Positions 1 to 10,027 of a stretch of DNA of 64,000 nucleotides are shown in pieces. The stretch comes from Anagrus nilaparvatae (taxonomy: Eukaryota > Arthropoda > Insecta > Hymenoptera > Mymaridae): NCBI GenBank assembly GCA_022575985.1, contig JAKSXM010000145.1, positions 124,001-188,000 on the forward strand, in the 5' to 3' direction. Position numbers and translations under genes: made by a program. Numbering within the stretch: the stretch's first letter is position 1; every line of letters begins with the position of its first letter. The notes below the pieces were generated by a model. That model saw only the letters and a list, made by a program, of their open reading frames with translations, searched no databases and was not told the DNA's origin.

Positions 1-190
1 TAAATTTAACAATGGATTTCATATTATTGCAATTCAAACAAATATTTGTGAAAGAAAAATTAAATTATATAAATTAAAAAAAAAAAATTATTGGCAAATA
101 AGTTTAAAGTTTTATTCTTTCTAATTAATTGTCTTTTAATTTCTAATTCTAAACATGGGCCTTTTCACCACGCTCGACGTTTTACGGGGG

Positions 191-227
191 ATGGCGCGCG
201 GAGCGCGCAGGGGGCGGAGCCCCCTAG
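191..227 (+). mobile_element. Helitron-type 3' terminus with two hairpins
   Basis: A GC-rich island in AT-rich DNA contains two adjacent stem-loops. GCGCGC (194-199) pairs with GCGCGC (203-208), and GGGGGC (210-215) pairs with GCCCCC (219-224). The second stem runs into CTAG (224-227), which is followed by a host T. Helitrons end in a short GC-rich hairpin and CTRR and insert before T, so this is read as the right end of a Helitron whose body lies to the left, mostly outside the window. A near copy ends at 10027. No coding part of this copy is visible. Confidence 0.6.
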
Positions 228-1319
228 TATATATATAAATACTTAAAATCATAGTCATGGGAATTTTCTAAGAAATAGGGGAGAGATGTTAAATTTCTTT
301 ATTAAATAAATTGAACACTATTAATTTCAATTAACGCACAAATTATTAACTTTATTCCAAAATTATTATATAATCAAACTATAAACTAAAATGTCTTTTA
401 TTTTAAATCAATTAATAAATTGCCCTATATTTCACTGTATATTTATTATATTTTTGCCTTCGCGACACACACTTCTTTTCATACACCAGGAGTTTTAGGC
501 TTACCTTCGTCGTTGATAATCTCTTGGTTGGCAATTTCCTTTAATTCTGTCAAAATCGATAGATAATAGTCCTTATTTTCACTTTTATAATTTTGATAAA
601 AATATTTAATAATCTCTGACACAGTTCCTTACAAATAATTTTACTATATAAAAAGGCCGGTCGGCTTTTTCTTTTATTTAACTTTTTATCGATTAAACGT
701 AAAAATCTCTTCTATTTTCACGACAAAAGTTAAACTGCAATAGATACACTTTTTAATTAACTTTTAACTAAATTCAATTCAACGATTAATAAAAATGTAA
801 TTTTTATAAATCAATACAATGGCCGACGACTAGTAATTTTTGAATCAATTATATATTCAATCAAAATCACGACCTAATAAACAGGTAGCTAGTCGTCGAA
901 TGCCGGTGTCGTGTGCCATCAATCATCTTCCGGCTTCTTCTTTCTACCCACTTTCTTATTTTTCTTGACTTGGTCAGGTTTTTGTCACTTATTGCGTGTG
1001 CCGTTATCTTGATGAATCAATTTGTTTTATTTAAAATTTTTATTAATAAGCTTATAGAATTTTTTTGGCGGCTCAATATATTTATTTAAAAATATAATAT
1101 TTTTATGCATTTGTAACCACGTTACAATGTAAGGATCTTATAGGATAAATAATATGGTTATTCAGAGATTTTATTTATAAAGAAAAAACACAGTTTTATT
1201 ATTTATACTTAATACTTAATATACATAAAAGAAATATGTAAGGATTTTAAGACTACTGCTCTCTAGGATTGTTTTTAACTAACTGACTAAAATAATACAA
1301 GATTATCAGATGAACATAT
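228..1319. other. AT-rich non-coding stretch, nothing recognised
   Basis: No convincing coding sequence. The only structure I see is a short inverted repeat, CGACGACTAG at 824-833 against CTAGTCGTCG at 889-898, enclosing about 55 bases. The rest is low-complexity AT-rich DNA. Confidence 0.5.
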
Positions 1320-1815
1320 TAATTTCTCTATAAATAATAAGTCCATAATTTTAAATAAAGTCCCTTCAGTTTGGAAACACAGCAATATTCTCCCAGTAGA
1401 AAAGATCTTAAACTTTACTTCACTAGCAGATTATAGATCCATATTTCTCTTATGCAACATCTCAAAAATTCTTGAAAAAATACTCCATAAACAGATAGTT
1501 GATTACATCACTCTTTTTTCGACTCTTTTCAATCTGGAATTCAGAAACACCATAGCACCAACTTTCTGCTCACAAATTTAACTGACGATATTTTTCAGGG
1601 ATTTCATTTAGATCGTAGTACCATCTCATGCAATACTTTTTGACAAATTTATGGCCATTGGTTTCTCTTCCTAAGTAATTAGATGGTATTCAGAGTATCT
1701 CTAATACTCAAATTCAATCTAAAACGGTGAAAAACCTTGGTAATTGATTATGACATGAAATGGCGGTCTCCCATAAACTATATCATCAAATCAGTAAACT
1801 TCGTTTTATACAGTT
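1320..1815 (+). pseudogene. LINE reverse-transcriptase relic (jockey/CR1-like)
   Basis: Translated fragments follow the order of a non-LTR retrotransposon reverse transcriptase. They are PSVWKHSNILPVEK, then LADYRSIFLLCNISKILEK, then HKQIVDYI, FNLEFR and LTDDIFQGF. These correspond to the family pattern of a W-K-A-x-V-x-P-I-x-K block, a DYRPIS-like block, and the Q-S-G-F-R region followed by the helix before catalytic motif A. A later piece, KNLG..IDYDMKWRSPINYIIKSVN at about 1730-1790, matches the C-terminal part of the same proteins, so the catalytic centre between them has been deleted. Frameshifts and stops break the frame. No promoter, endonuclease domain or tail is preserved. It is an inactive fossil. 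The assignment to LINE is firm; the clade is not. Confidence 0.7.
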
Positions 1816-3106
1816 TATGTCGTTAAAAAAATGTATATAATAAAGGAATTTAAATATTATAATTAATAAATTTTATAATATTTTTAGAAAAATAGTACAT
1901 AAAATAAATTTTATTTTTAAAAAATTTTTATTATTAAACTAAAATATATGGTAAAAATAAAAAATAATAAAAAAAATTATTTTAATAATTTGCTTACTTT
2001 GTAAAATTAAAGTTTTTAAATGTAAAATTTTTAATATTTACTTTGTTTTTATTTCTATATATTTCAAAATATGAATTATTTACTTATTAAAAACAGAAAA
2101 TTTATATGATTTATAGGTCAGTCAGTTCATACCTAGCAATGAATTCATTGAATCATAAACGAATAGTCACAAAAAAGAGTATGTCTGTCCTTCACGGTAT
2201 GGCCAAATTATTTTAAAAAATACTAAAAAAAGAAACTAATCAAACATATATAACTTTGCGAATGCACTATTTCTATCAACCGGAAATCCCTTGAACTATA
2301 AAGTATGCATGTATTTGTTTTTAGTTTATATTGAATCGAGCTATAAAAATGCGAGAATTTCCTATATTTATTTATAGAAATATTTTTGTATTTTTTTTTA
2401 AATTTTAATATCGTGACTTTGTATTATTTGATTAAATTTTATGGTATAAAACACATTTTTTTTTATAACTTTTTTTATATTTATGTGCATGAAAAATCAT
2501 ATTTTTATTGCTTATGTTTACAATTTCTTCAATATCTGAAATCATAGAGATACTTTTTCTTTTTATTTATTCATGATAAAACAAGTATTAGCATATATAG
2601 TATTGTAAAATTTTACGAATAAAAAAGAACAATGCAGCTCTTGGAGATAGACGCAGCTAACTGTGTAAGAGCCAGGTATGAATGACATTAAAAATATATG
2701 CAGTACAATATGACTTATATGAAAAAAAGATGTGGTTATATATATATATATATATTTCTAGTAATTTTATTTTAATTTCGCTGCAATTATAAAAAATATC
2801 AAATTAAAATTCTATAATATTTGTAATAAATATTATTTATTGTTCTTTCTATTTTACAATTAAAAACGAAGTGTTTCGAAAAGTTAACTTTTTATCTTCA
2901 AGTTTGTTTTAATTAATGAGAAACATAAAATTATATTTAAAAATCTACGAACATTCTTTACGACATTCTTGCATGGTCGAGCAACATAACAATACTAAAT
3001 TTTATTAATACTATAATATTTGAAATATTTTTTGTAAGATAACGATAGAATATATATTTGATAAATAAAATATTGATACTTTAATATGAATTGATACTTT
3101 AATGTT
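1816..3106. other. AT-rich non-coding stretch
   Basis: Low-complexity sequence with runs of A and T and a short (TA)n tract near 2737-2752. No gene, RNA or element end was recognised. Confidence 0.5.
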
Positions 3107-4760
3107 TTAATTGAAAATTAATTTATCGTTGAGCAAATTGTCTTTGTCAAATTTTGTATTTTTATATATCCCGAATTTTTCTAAAGTATACATATATTTT
3201 CCTTTATTACAAAAGTCCTTACAATCATGATTTTCATTAATCAGGTGTAGTCCAAAATTATTATTGTTACTGAGGTATGATGTTATTTTTGGTTTTTGTT
3301 CAACATATCTTTTAAAAAAACTACGACCTGTTTTATTACCCAATGTAATATTTTTAGCAGTACAGAAAGTTAATTTTGTATATATCTGATTCATGAATAA
3401 AATCTGTTTTATTTATCTTTTTATTATTTTTAAAATTAAGATGTTTTTTTATTTGGTAACCAGCTTTAAAGCCTGTATGTATATTATATTTTTTTATGAC
3501 ATTGTTCAAAATGTTGGAAATTTCTATGGAGTGTAAAGAACCTATATAAATGTTGTTTTGCGTGAAATTTGTGATATGACATTTAAATTATTATTTTTAT
3601 TTTTATGTTTTTCTATAAATTGATTAATAATCATTATTTTTGGCAATCTGTTTGATTATTTGAGTTTCAGTATCAAAACCTCCAATGTCCATAGGAATTG
3701 ATAAAGCTCTATCAATAAGTGAATTGAAAACTACTAGTTTTTGACTGTTGGGGTGAGTCTTTGTGTATGACAGTGTCAGTGGTTGTGGGTTTTCAATAGA
3801 TAAAAAATTTCAATTTATCATTATTTTTTGTAATTTAAAAAAATTTATTGATTGATCTGATTCTATTTCAATGTAAGTTGAATTTTTTATTAAATTTATT
3901 TATATAATTTTTAAAGCTTTCTATTTGTCTAAAAGTACTATTGTATATTATAAAAATTTCATAAACATATCTAAAGTAACTAGCTACGTTTTTTTGATGG
4001 GGATTTGAATTTGTAAAAATGTTTGTATTTTCAAAGTTATTGACATAAATCTAAGAGACAGCTTAGTATATTTGCCATAGCTAATCCCTCATTTTTTAAA
4101 AAATATTCGTTATAAAATATAAAATAGTTTTGTTTTAAGATATTTTAAGATAATTTTAATTAGATTTAATAATTCATCTATTTTAGTTGTAATTAATATT
4201 TTTGAAGATTCCAATTTTGTTTTTAATATATTTTAAGAGCTTCATCTATTGGTATGTTTTTGTACATATTGTTGATGTTAAATGTGGTTAAATTATAATT
4301 AAAAATCATATTTTGATTTTTAATATTACTGATATATTCAGTAGGTCTTACAGGCATTATTTTTATTACACATAGGTGCTAACAATTTGTTTATATTTAA
4401 AATGGTTCTTTTTATTGATTAGATTAATACATGAAATTATCATTTTGTTAATTTTTTTTACATATTTTTCAGTTTGATCATACTTGAACTTAATTATATT
4501 ATTTTTATTAATAAAGTCATAAAATTTTTATAAAAAATCATTATTACCTATTATCACTACAGTGCTGTCTTTGTCAGCTTTACATGTTATTGCATAATTA
4601 TTTTGAAGTTTGTTTTTTATTGATTTTATGATGCTCATGTCTTTGCATTTTTTTTATGTTAAAATTATTTAATTGCAATATAGAAGGACCAATAAATAAT
4701 ATTTATTACAAATATTATAGTCTTTGAATTTAATATATTTAAATTTTGTCAGGAAATTTT
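3107..4760 (-). pseudogene. Penelope-like retroelement relic (RT plus GIY-YIG)
   Basis: Reading the minus strand from about 4760 down gives the blocks of a Penelope-like element reverse transcriptase in order. First comes a CKADKDSTVVII block, then FNINNMYKNIPIDEALK (the family's L-Y-T-N-I-P region), then NYFIFYNEYFLKNEGLAMA, then RYVYEIFIIYNSTFRQIES. Next are KPTTTDTVIHKDSP and NSQKLVVFNSLIDRALSIPM, typical of the thumb region. The final open frame (3107-3394) contains TGRSFFKRYVEQKP and H-C residues. It resembles the C-terminal GIY-YIG endonuclease that is characteristic of Penelope-like elements and absent from LINEs. At least three frameshifts and several stops break the sequence. The catalytic YVDD box reads YVYE, so the enzyme would be dead even in frame. 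No terminal repeats were recognised. Confidence 0.8.
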
Positions 4761-5007
4761 CAAATTGCATTATAATATACGAAAGATTTTCATAATTATT
4801 TAACAGAAAAGTAGGAGTACATATATTCTGGCGATATAAAATTATTGATCAGAAGATAACTTTAAGTAGAATATTTTAAGTAGAAGTTTTTTTTTATCAG
4901 GTTATATTTAATAATTATTTGGTAACTTGTTACAGCTCCTAATGGCAGAAATGTAACTTCTTAAAATAATTGTTTTTATATTTTTGGCATTTTTATTGAT
5001 TTTTTTT

Positions 5008-5242
5008 AAACATGGAACATGTTTTTAGGCACTGGGTTTTGAGGAGGGGGGGGGGCAAATGGACTTAGAATAATTTCTATTCGAGGATTTATTTGAAATT
5101 TGATAGAGAGTTCTTGAATAATAAGGATTTTAGGAGCTAAAATTGATATGAAAGCCAATCATTATCCTAGAATACTATTTATTTAGTGGTTACAAAATAC
5201 TAGCAGTGATTTAAAGTATAAATTTAAACATGTTCCATGTTT
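5008..5242. mobile_element. Short foldback element with ACATGGAACATGT ends
   Basis: The left end reads AAACATGGAACATGTTT and the right end AAACATGTTCCATGTTT, which are inverted copies of each other and each partly palindromic. The interior has a G-run and a fragment around GGACTTAGAATAATTT. A longer relative with the same ends and the same interior words lies at 24476-25019. It is non-coding and sits between the Penelope relic and the LINE relic. The superfamily is unknown. Confidence 0.6.
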
Positions 5243-5399
5243 ATTGTTCGTGAGTTCACAAAGCAGTTGAAAGTTTTTTTAAAACGGTTTTTAAAACATT
5301 ATAATAGTATCATAATGCTTTTAATTTAAAAAACTGTTATTTTTAATATTTTATTATAACATTTTGATTTTTAAATATTTATTAGTTTATTTTTCAATT

Positions 5400-5875
5400 T
5401 GAATTATACTATCAGTTTAATGTTGATACTATAGTTACCACCCCAAGCAACTGCACTATAATTAGCAATGCTATGGAATAATGTATAATATATCGATGTT
5501 GAAGTACTCGGAAATAAATTGTATTTTAATTTGTACATCACAAAAAATGAATATCTTGTTTTACAATTTTTTTCTTATAAATGATTTATCCATTTTGAAT
5601 TTGAGTAAAAATATTCCGTGATATTTGTGATTATCAATTTTTTTAAGTCTGGATTTACTTATTTTTATGAAAGTATATTTAAAGTATATTCTTATTATTT
5701 CAGGAAAAGGCAGTTTTACTGATTTATTAACATTGAAAGATAGTTCATTGTTTAATAACCCGAGTAATAACCAGTCACCAACTATTTCTAAAATAGCATT
5801 CATAGAATCTTGTACAACTTTCCAGGATTTACCCAAGCATAAGATAATTATATCGAAAAGTTATTATGAAGAGAA
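5400..5875 (-). pseudogene. LINE reverse-transcriptase C-terminal relic
   Basis: On the minus strand from about 5875, the fragment DIIILCLGKSWKVVQDS runs into NAILEIVGDW, LSFNVNKSVKLPF and KIDNHKYHGIFL. This matches the non-LTR RT order of a degraded ADDT box, a helix ending in W, an L-x-x-N-x-x-K-T-x-x-x-x-F block and a KYLGI-like block. A further piece, TSIYYTLFHSIANYSAVAWGG (about 5410-5500), corresponds to the downstream Y-Y-x-L-x-x-S-x-x-x-Y-x-x-x-x-WGG motif in another frame. It is broken and lacks both ends. It is distinct from the Penelope relic beside it, because these motifs belong to LINE rather than Penelope reverse transcriptases. Confidence 0.6.
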
Positions 5876-6377
5876 ATATATTTGAGTTTTTGTGTATTTC
5901 TGCTTTTTTATAAATCTTCTATTAAATGAATGAAATGTAACGCTGATTTTTAAAACTCATTCTGATTAGTCAATAGTCAATACTTATCAGCTGTTATACA
6001 TTTAGAAATTTATGCTAACGCGCTCTTGCGGTCTACAAATTAAACCTTATACTGCTCCGTTATTTTTAATGGCGCGTTTTTTTTTAAATTTCGTTTTTTA
6101 TTAAAATTTTATTTTTTTTTCTTCATTGCGGATGGGTGAATAATATATTATTATTAACATGGTATTTTCTGTCCTAAATAAAAAATTAGTTATTTATGAG
6201 AGATCCATTTATGAAATAAGTGCGATATAAAGTTATATAACATATCAAATGGGAAGGTTTACATCATTGGTAAAATATAAATTTATATCAAAAGTAAATT
6301 CATACACAATTTTATTTAAAAAGTGCGTTAAAGTTATCCCCCAGTGAGTAAAAGTAACTTCAAAAAATAATAAAAAC
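5876..6377. other. AT-rich non-coding stretch
   Basis: No gene is seen. Its last four bases, AAAC, match those following 9879, so they are the likely left target-site copy of the LTR element. Confidence 0.5.
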
Positions 6378-6656
6378 TGTTAGGGTACATAAACTACCTA
6401 AACCATTCACGATCGCCACCTAGCCTTTTAATTATAGGAACACCTGATTACCACTATTAGGATGGACTAGGAACCCAGGGTATTTCAGGATGGAGTTTGT
6501 TCACACAAATAAATAGTCTTCTAGTTATATGGAACTCAAACTTTATTTATTAATGATGCGCACTCTTGAGCGCTTACAACTCAACTGACTGCTCTCTTCA
6601 CTTTTATATTCTCTCTCCCCCTTCTCTTTTGTATTCATACATTTTGTACCCTCACA
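6378..6656 (-). repeat. 3' LTR of the gag-only retrotransposon
   Basis: This is a direct copy of 9601-9879 at the downstream end of the minus-strand element. The purine-rich GGGTAGGAGTA just inside it (6657-6667, minus strand) is a weak polypurine-tract candidate. Confidence 0.92.
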
Positions 6657-6664
6657 TACTCCTA

Positions 6665-6707
6665 CCCATGTAACTATGAAAGTAAACTTTCTTTCGGAGT
6701 TACATGT
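6665..6707. other. Inverted repeat next to the 3' LTR
   Basis: CATGTAACT is followed after a short interior by AGTTACATG, and the interior itself contains GAAAG...CTTTC. The result is a stem of at least 14 pairs with a TAAA loop region. It lies just inside the 3' LTR, where the element's 3' untranslated RNA would fold. It could be an RNA signal such as a packaging or processing hairpin, or a tiny inserted MITE. Confidence 0.5.
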
Positions 6708-7299
6708 TTATTAATTTTAACAATTTTTTTTTTTAATTTATTCAATTAAATAATTTTATTTATCAGTTTGTACATGACAGAAAAAAAAATTATATTATCT
6801 TTTGAAATTTAATTATGGTATTGGTTTTTTACCTTTTGATTCATTTTATACTTAATGCTTTATCAATTACAATTAAACCATTTGACTAGCCAATTATTTG
6901 CTAAAAGCGCTAAAGTAAAATATTGTTTTATAATGAATATATCGTAATTGAAGTTATTAAATCTAAACTGTTTATTTATTAATAATTATTTATATCTAGA
7001 TCAAAATAAAATCAAAGAAATTAAACTAAGATTTTGTGTTTTGATTAATGTATCATTCGACTAGCAACTTATTTGTGGTTAACAGCATTTAAATAAAATA
7101 GTTTTATGTAATGATCTAATGAAAGTACTGAAACTAAAATTAAAAGCTTATCTGATAATAATATTGTTTATATATTAGAATAAATGAACTAAAATAAAGA
7201 TTTTATTTTTTTGATTAATGCAAAATTTATATAATTTCAGATAAACTTCTTTTTTCTATTTTATTTATGAATAATCAATATTTAATGTAAACGATTATA

Positions 7300-9435
7300 C
7301 TAATTGTATTTTTTTTTTTTTAAAGAATCTATAATTATATAATTTATTATACATTTTTTTTTTTTTAAGAATAATTTTGTGTTAATACTTAAGATTTCTC
7401 CTTCTTTTCGATAGACCCTCTTCTTACTTGATAGTTCTCGATCTACGTTCTTGTAGAGTGAGTTGATAACTCCTGATTTATTTATAAGCAGTTGTTTGGG
7501 TCTAGGCATATTAGTTACCATGCGTCTAGCCTTTTGTTTATATCTAATAACAATATCGATAAGAATAATGTCGATTATTTGATGAGACTTCATTTTTACC
7601 CTTGGCATGTATACATCTGCAGATGGATATTTCGTTCCTTTGAAAGGTCTTGTATCTACAATCTTTAATTTAAATTTATCTTCTTTCACCGTTCTCATTC
7701 TTTCATTGCATAGTTTGTAGTATTTGTTTAACATCTGCTGTACTTCCATTGGACTTGATGGCGTCACTCTGTTCCTAAAGTCTATCTTCGCTTCCATCAG
7801 GTTTAATGTATCAATGTCAATATTCATAGTTGTTGTGATGTAGGGAATTACCATGAATCTAGTAGTAACTTTTATTATTTGTCTAATCACTTTTTTAGTC
7901 ATCTGTCCTTTTGGCTGTATTTCTTGAAGTAGATCTTCTGAAGTTGTTGAAACTTGTGCTTCAGTATCTAATAGCCCTACTGTTAGTTTGTCATGAGTTG
8001 TTATTTCTGTTAATGTGTATCCATTTTTAACACTTATTACCGATATCGATATCTCTTCTTTTACGAGTTTCTTGTCGTTGCTATTGATTAATTCATCTGG
8101 TTTTTTTCTATTGTTCTGTTCTACTCTTATTGTTTGTATATGACTAGTATTTGGTTGTTTTTCTTCGTATCTTAACAAGGCTATGGTTGCTTCCTCTTCT
8201 GAACCCTCATCGCTGTCATATTGATCACTTTCTTGGTAGCTATGTCTCTCAGAGTCAGTATCTGACAATTCATCTTTTAACGATGCATCTAGCTGCTGTT
8301 TTTCCTTCTCTACTTTCTTTATTTGGTTGTCATTATTTCTTGAATGGTTAGTTCTATTTGATTTCAAGTCTAGAGATTTATCGTTCTTCTTGTTGTCTTT
8401 TGTTTTTTTATTGCTGTAACCATCATTCTTCTCTTCATAAATTTTTTTCTCCCAACGCGTCGAGTTGTTAAATTTTTTTAGTTTATCTTGTGTTCTCTCC
8501 TTACCTCTGGCTTTGATAAGTTTATTATCAATTACTCCTATACCATCAACTCTGGCCAACAATTTAGCCATTTCCCATATTGTTTGAGGCTGGCGTAATT
8601 CTACCTTCTCTACTACTCCTTCAGTGAAGTGCCATTTTAATGTGTTTATGATGTCTTCGTCATTTGGCAAATGTTCCAGGTATCTAGCCTGGGTTGCCCA
8701 TTTTAAAAAATAGTTTTCACGAGTACCTCTTCCTTCATAAGCTCCAGTTTTCAGGTAAGCAAATATCTCTCTTTGAATTGGTTCAGACCAAAACTTATCT
8801 AAAAAACGAATTTTTAGTTGGTCATAATTACCTGTATCAGCAAATCTAACCCAGTTAGCTGCGTCACCTTTCATGGCCATTTTAAAGACTCTTTTGAGTG
8901 CTTCTTCTCCTACCAATTCTCCTCTTCCTATATTCTCAATTTGTTCAATGAACCACACCGGGTTAATCCTTTTGACATCACCATTGAATTGAACATCAGC
9001 TAGTCTAATGGCTTTGGTTACTGCGTTTATCTGTTTTAGTGATGACCTCCTGCGTGGTTCTTGGTTTTGTATCGGCTGATGTTGTAGCCTTTGATTTAGT
9101 CCTATATTTCTTTCTTGGTTTATTAAACGTTGTTGGTTTAGTCGTAGATCTCCCTCAGTTAGCAATCTATTCCTTTCTTCTCTCCACTGTTGTCTTTCTT
9201 GTTGCCATTGTATTTGCATGTGTTGCATTTGTTCTCTTAGGTTATGTAATTCGCATAATCTTTGAATATGCATATCTTCCGCTTCGCGCATGCGCTTACT
9301 ATTTTCTTCTTTCTCTCGTTCTTCTTCTCTGTGTTGAATACGACTGCGCTTTCTATTCGAAACGGAAACCTGTTCATTGACGTCATCTTTTTGTTCTTGT
9401 GAAACCACATGGTTCATTATCGGAGCCTCCGCCAT
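7300..9435 (-). CDS. gag: Gag-like polyprotein of LTR retrotransposon
   Basis: An uninterrupted 711-codon frame if the ATG at 9435 is used; that start reads AAAATGGCG, and the frame opens slightly upstream without ATG. Residues about 30-125 are rich in R, E and Q and look like a coiled coil. Residues about 145-305 form a retrotransposon Gag (capsid-type) domain, with FNGDVKRINPVWFIEQIE, KRVFKMAMKGDAANWVRF and AYEGRGTRENYFLKW visible. Then comes a lysine/asparagine-rich stretch and an acidic serine-rich stretch (about 385-415). At about residue 487-505, VGLLDTEAQVSTTSEDLL resembles a retropepsin active site in which the invariant glycine of DTG/DSG is glutamate, so the protease is probably inactive. 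There is no zinc knuckle. The frame is intact although no pol follows, which suggests selection on gag or recent origin. Expected role: particle assembly around element RNA in the cytoplasm. Confidence 0.85.
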   Translation of the reverse strand: MAEAPIMNHVVSQEQKDDVNEQVSVSNRKRSRIQHREEEREKEENSKRMREAEDMHIQRLCELHNLREQMQHMQIQWQQERQQWREERNRLLTEGDLRLNQQRLINQERNIGLNQRLQHQPIQNQEPRRRSSLKQINAVTKAIRLADVQFNGDVKRINPVWFIEQIENIGRGELVGEEALKRVFKMAMKGDAANWVRFADTGNYDQLKIRFLDKFWSEPIQREIFAYLKTGAYEGRGTRENYFLKWATQARYLEHLPNDEDIINTLKWHFTEGVVEKVELRQPQTIWEMAKLLARVDGIGVIDNKLIKARGKERTQDKLKKFNNSTRWEKKIYEEKNDGYSNKKTKDNKKNDKSLDLKSNRTNHSRNNDNQIKKVEKEKQQLDASLKDELSDTDSERHSYQESDQYDSDEGSEEEATIALLRYEEKQPNTSHIQTIRVEQNNRKKPDELINSNDKKLVKEEISISVISVKNGYTLTEITTHDKLTVGLLDTEAQVSTTSEDLLQEIQPKGQMTKKVIRQIIKVTTRFMVIPYITTTMNIDIDTLNLMEAKIDFRNRVTPSSPMEVQQMLNKYYKLCNERMRTVKEDKFKLKIVDTRPFKGTKYPSADVYMPRVKMKSHQIIDIILIDIVIRYKQKARRMVTNMPRPKQLLINKSGVINSLYKNVDRELSSKKRVYRKEGEILSINTKLFLKKKKCIINYIIIDSLKKKKYN
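7960..8040 (-). other. Degenerate retropepsin active-site motif
   Basis: On the minus strand the codons read LLDTEAQVS, with the aspartate at 7966-7968. Aspartic proteases of retroelements carry D-T/S-G here followed by A and a hydrophobic residue. The D, T and A and the following V-S pattern are kept, but glycine is replaced by glutamate. This is seen in the sequence; loss of activity is inferred. Confidence 0.6.
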
Positions 9436-9582
9436 TTTGAACAATTAAAATCCTTTTAATCACTTTATTTGATATCAATTAAACCAATCAAATTTTAATT
9501 AAAATATATATATATTTTTTTTTTAAATTTAATTTATTCCTTTAGTTACCACTTTTTAACCCGCGTAACCAATGCGGTGCGT

Positions 9583-9598
9583 CCTGTCACGGTCGCCA
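9583..9598 (-). promoter_or_regulatory. Primer-binding site, tRNA-Arg type
   Basis: On the minus strand, TGGCGACCGTGACAGG begins two bases after the 5' LTR. It starts with the invariant TGG complementary to tRNA 3' CCA. The sequence matches the tRNA-Arg primer site known for the 412/mdg1 retrotransposon group. It marks where minus-strand DNA synthesis would start. Confidence 0.8.
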
Positions 9599-9600
9599 TA

Positions 9601-9879
9601 TGTTAGGGTACATAAACTACCTAAACCATTCACGATCGCCACCTAGCCTTTTAATTATAGGAACACCTGATTACCACTATTAGGATGGACTAGGAACCCA
9701 GGGTATTTCAGGATGGAGTTTGTTCACACAAATAAATAGTCTTCTAGTTATATGGAACTCAAACTTTATTTATTAATGATGCGCACTCTTGAGCGCTTAC
9801 AACTCAACTGACTGCTCTCTTCACTTTTACATTCTCTCTCCCCCTTCTCTTTTGTATTCATACATTTTGTACCCTCACA
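9601..9879 (-). repeat. 5' LTR of the gag-only retrotransposon
   Basis: Upstream LTR for the minus-strand gag. In sense orientation it contains TCAGTT (9811-9806), which fits the arthropod initiator TCAKTY. AATAAA (9770-9765) lies about 40 bases later and could be the polyadenylation signal, so transcription start and R region can be placed here. No clear TATA box is seen at the expected distance. Confidence 0.9.
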
Positions 9880-9990
9880 AAACAATCTTAATGAAGATTA
9901 TGTATAAATCAGATAGACAATTTGTTTTATTAATTAAATATTTGTTTAAAGTTTAAATTGTTTCTCATTTAAAATTGAATTTGAGGGGGT

Positions 9991-10027
9991 TGGCGCGCTT
10001 TAGCGTGCAGGGGGCGTAGCCCCCTAG
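9991..10027 (+). mobile_element. Second Helitron-type 3' terminus
   Basis: It has the same architecture as the end at 227. A GGCGCGC/GCGTGC hairpin with loop TTTA is followed by GGGGGC/GCCCCC and CTAG (10024-10027), then T. The two copies differ in the loop and lower stem, so they are separate insertions of one family. The left end was not identified. The LTR element at 6378-9879 may have inserted into this Helitron, since the terminus lies only about 110 bases beyond it. Confidence 0.6.

Larger units (their letters stand above)
6378..9879 (-). mobile_element. Young non-autonomous LTR retrotransposon (gag only)
   Basis: Two 279-bp direct repeats (6378-6656 and 9601-9879) bound a 2.9-kb interior with one long minus-strand frame. 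Each LTR starts TGTTAGGGT and ends ACCCTCACA on the plus strand, giving TG...CA ends. AAAC on both sides is a probable 4-bp target-site duplication. I noticed one difference between the LTRs (cttttaTattc against cttttaCattc), implying recent insertion. The primer-binding site fits tRNA-Arg, as in the 412/mdg1 group of Ty3/gypsy elements. The interior encodes a gag-like protein and a decayed protease motif, but no reverse transcriptase, RNase H or integrase. The element must therefore depend on a partner for copying. The order PBS, gag, purine tract, LTR is consistent with sense transcription on the minus strand. Confidence 0.9.

Noticed and set aside
8151..9380. Plus-strand open frames opposite gag (8151-8351, 8818-9003, 9039-9380)
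   Set aside because: They are antisense shadows of the intact minus-strand gag and show no independent family pattern.
6378..9879. An endogenous virus with envelope
   Set aside because: The interior holds only a gag-like frame; no envelope or polymerase coding sequence is present.
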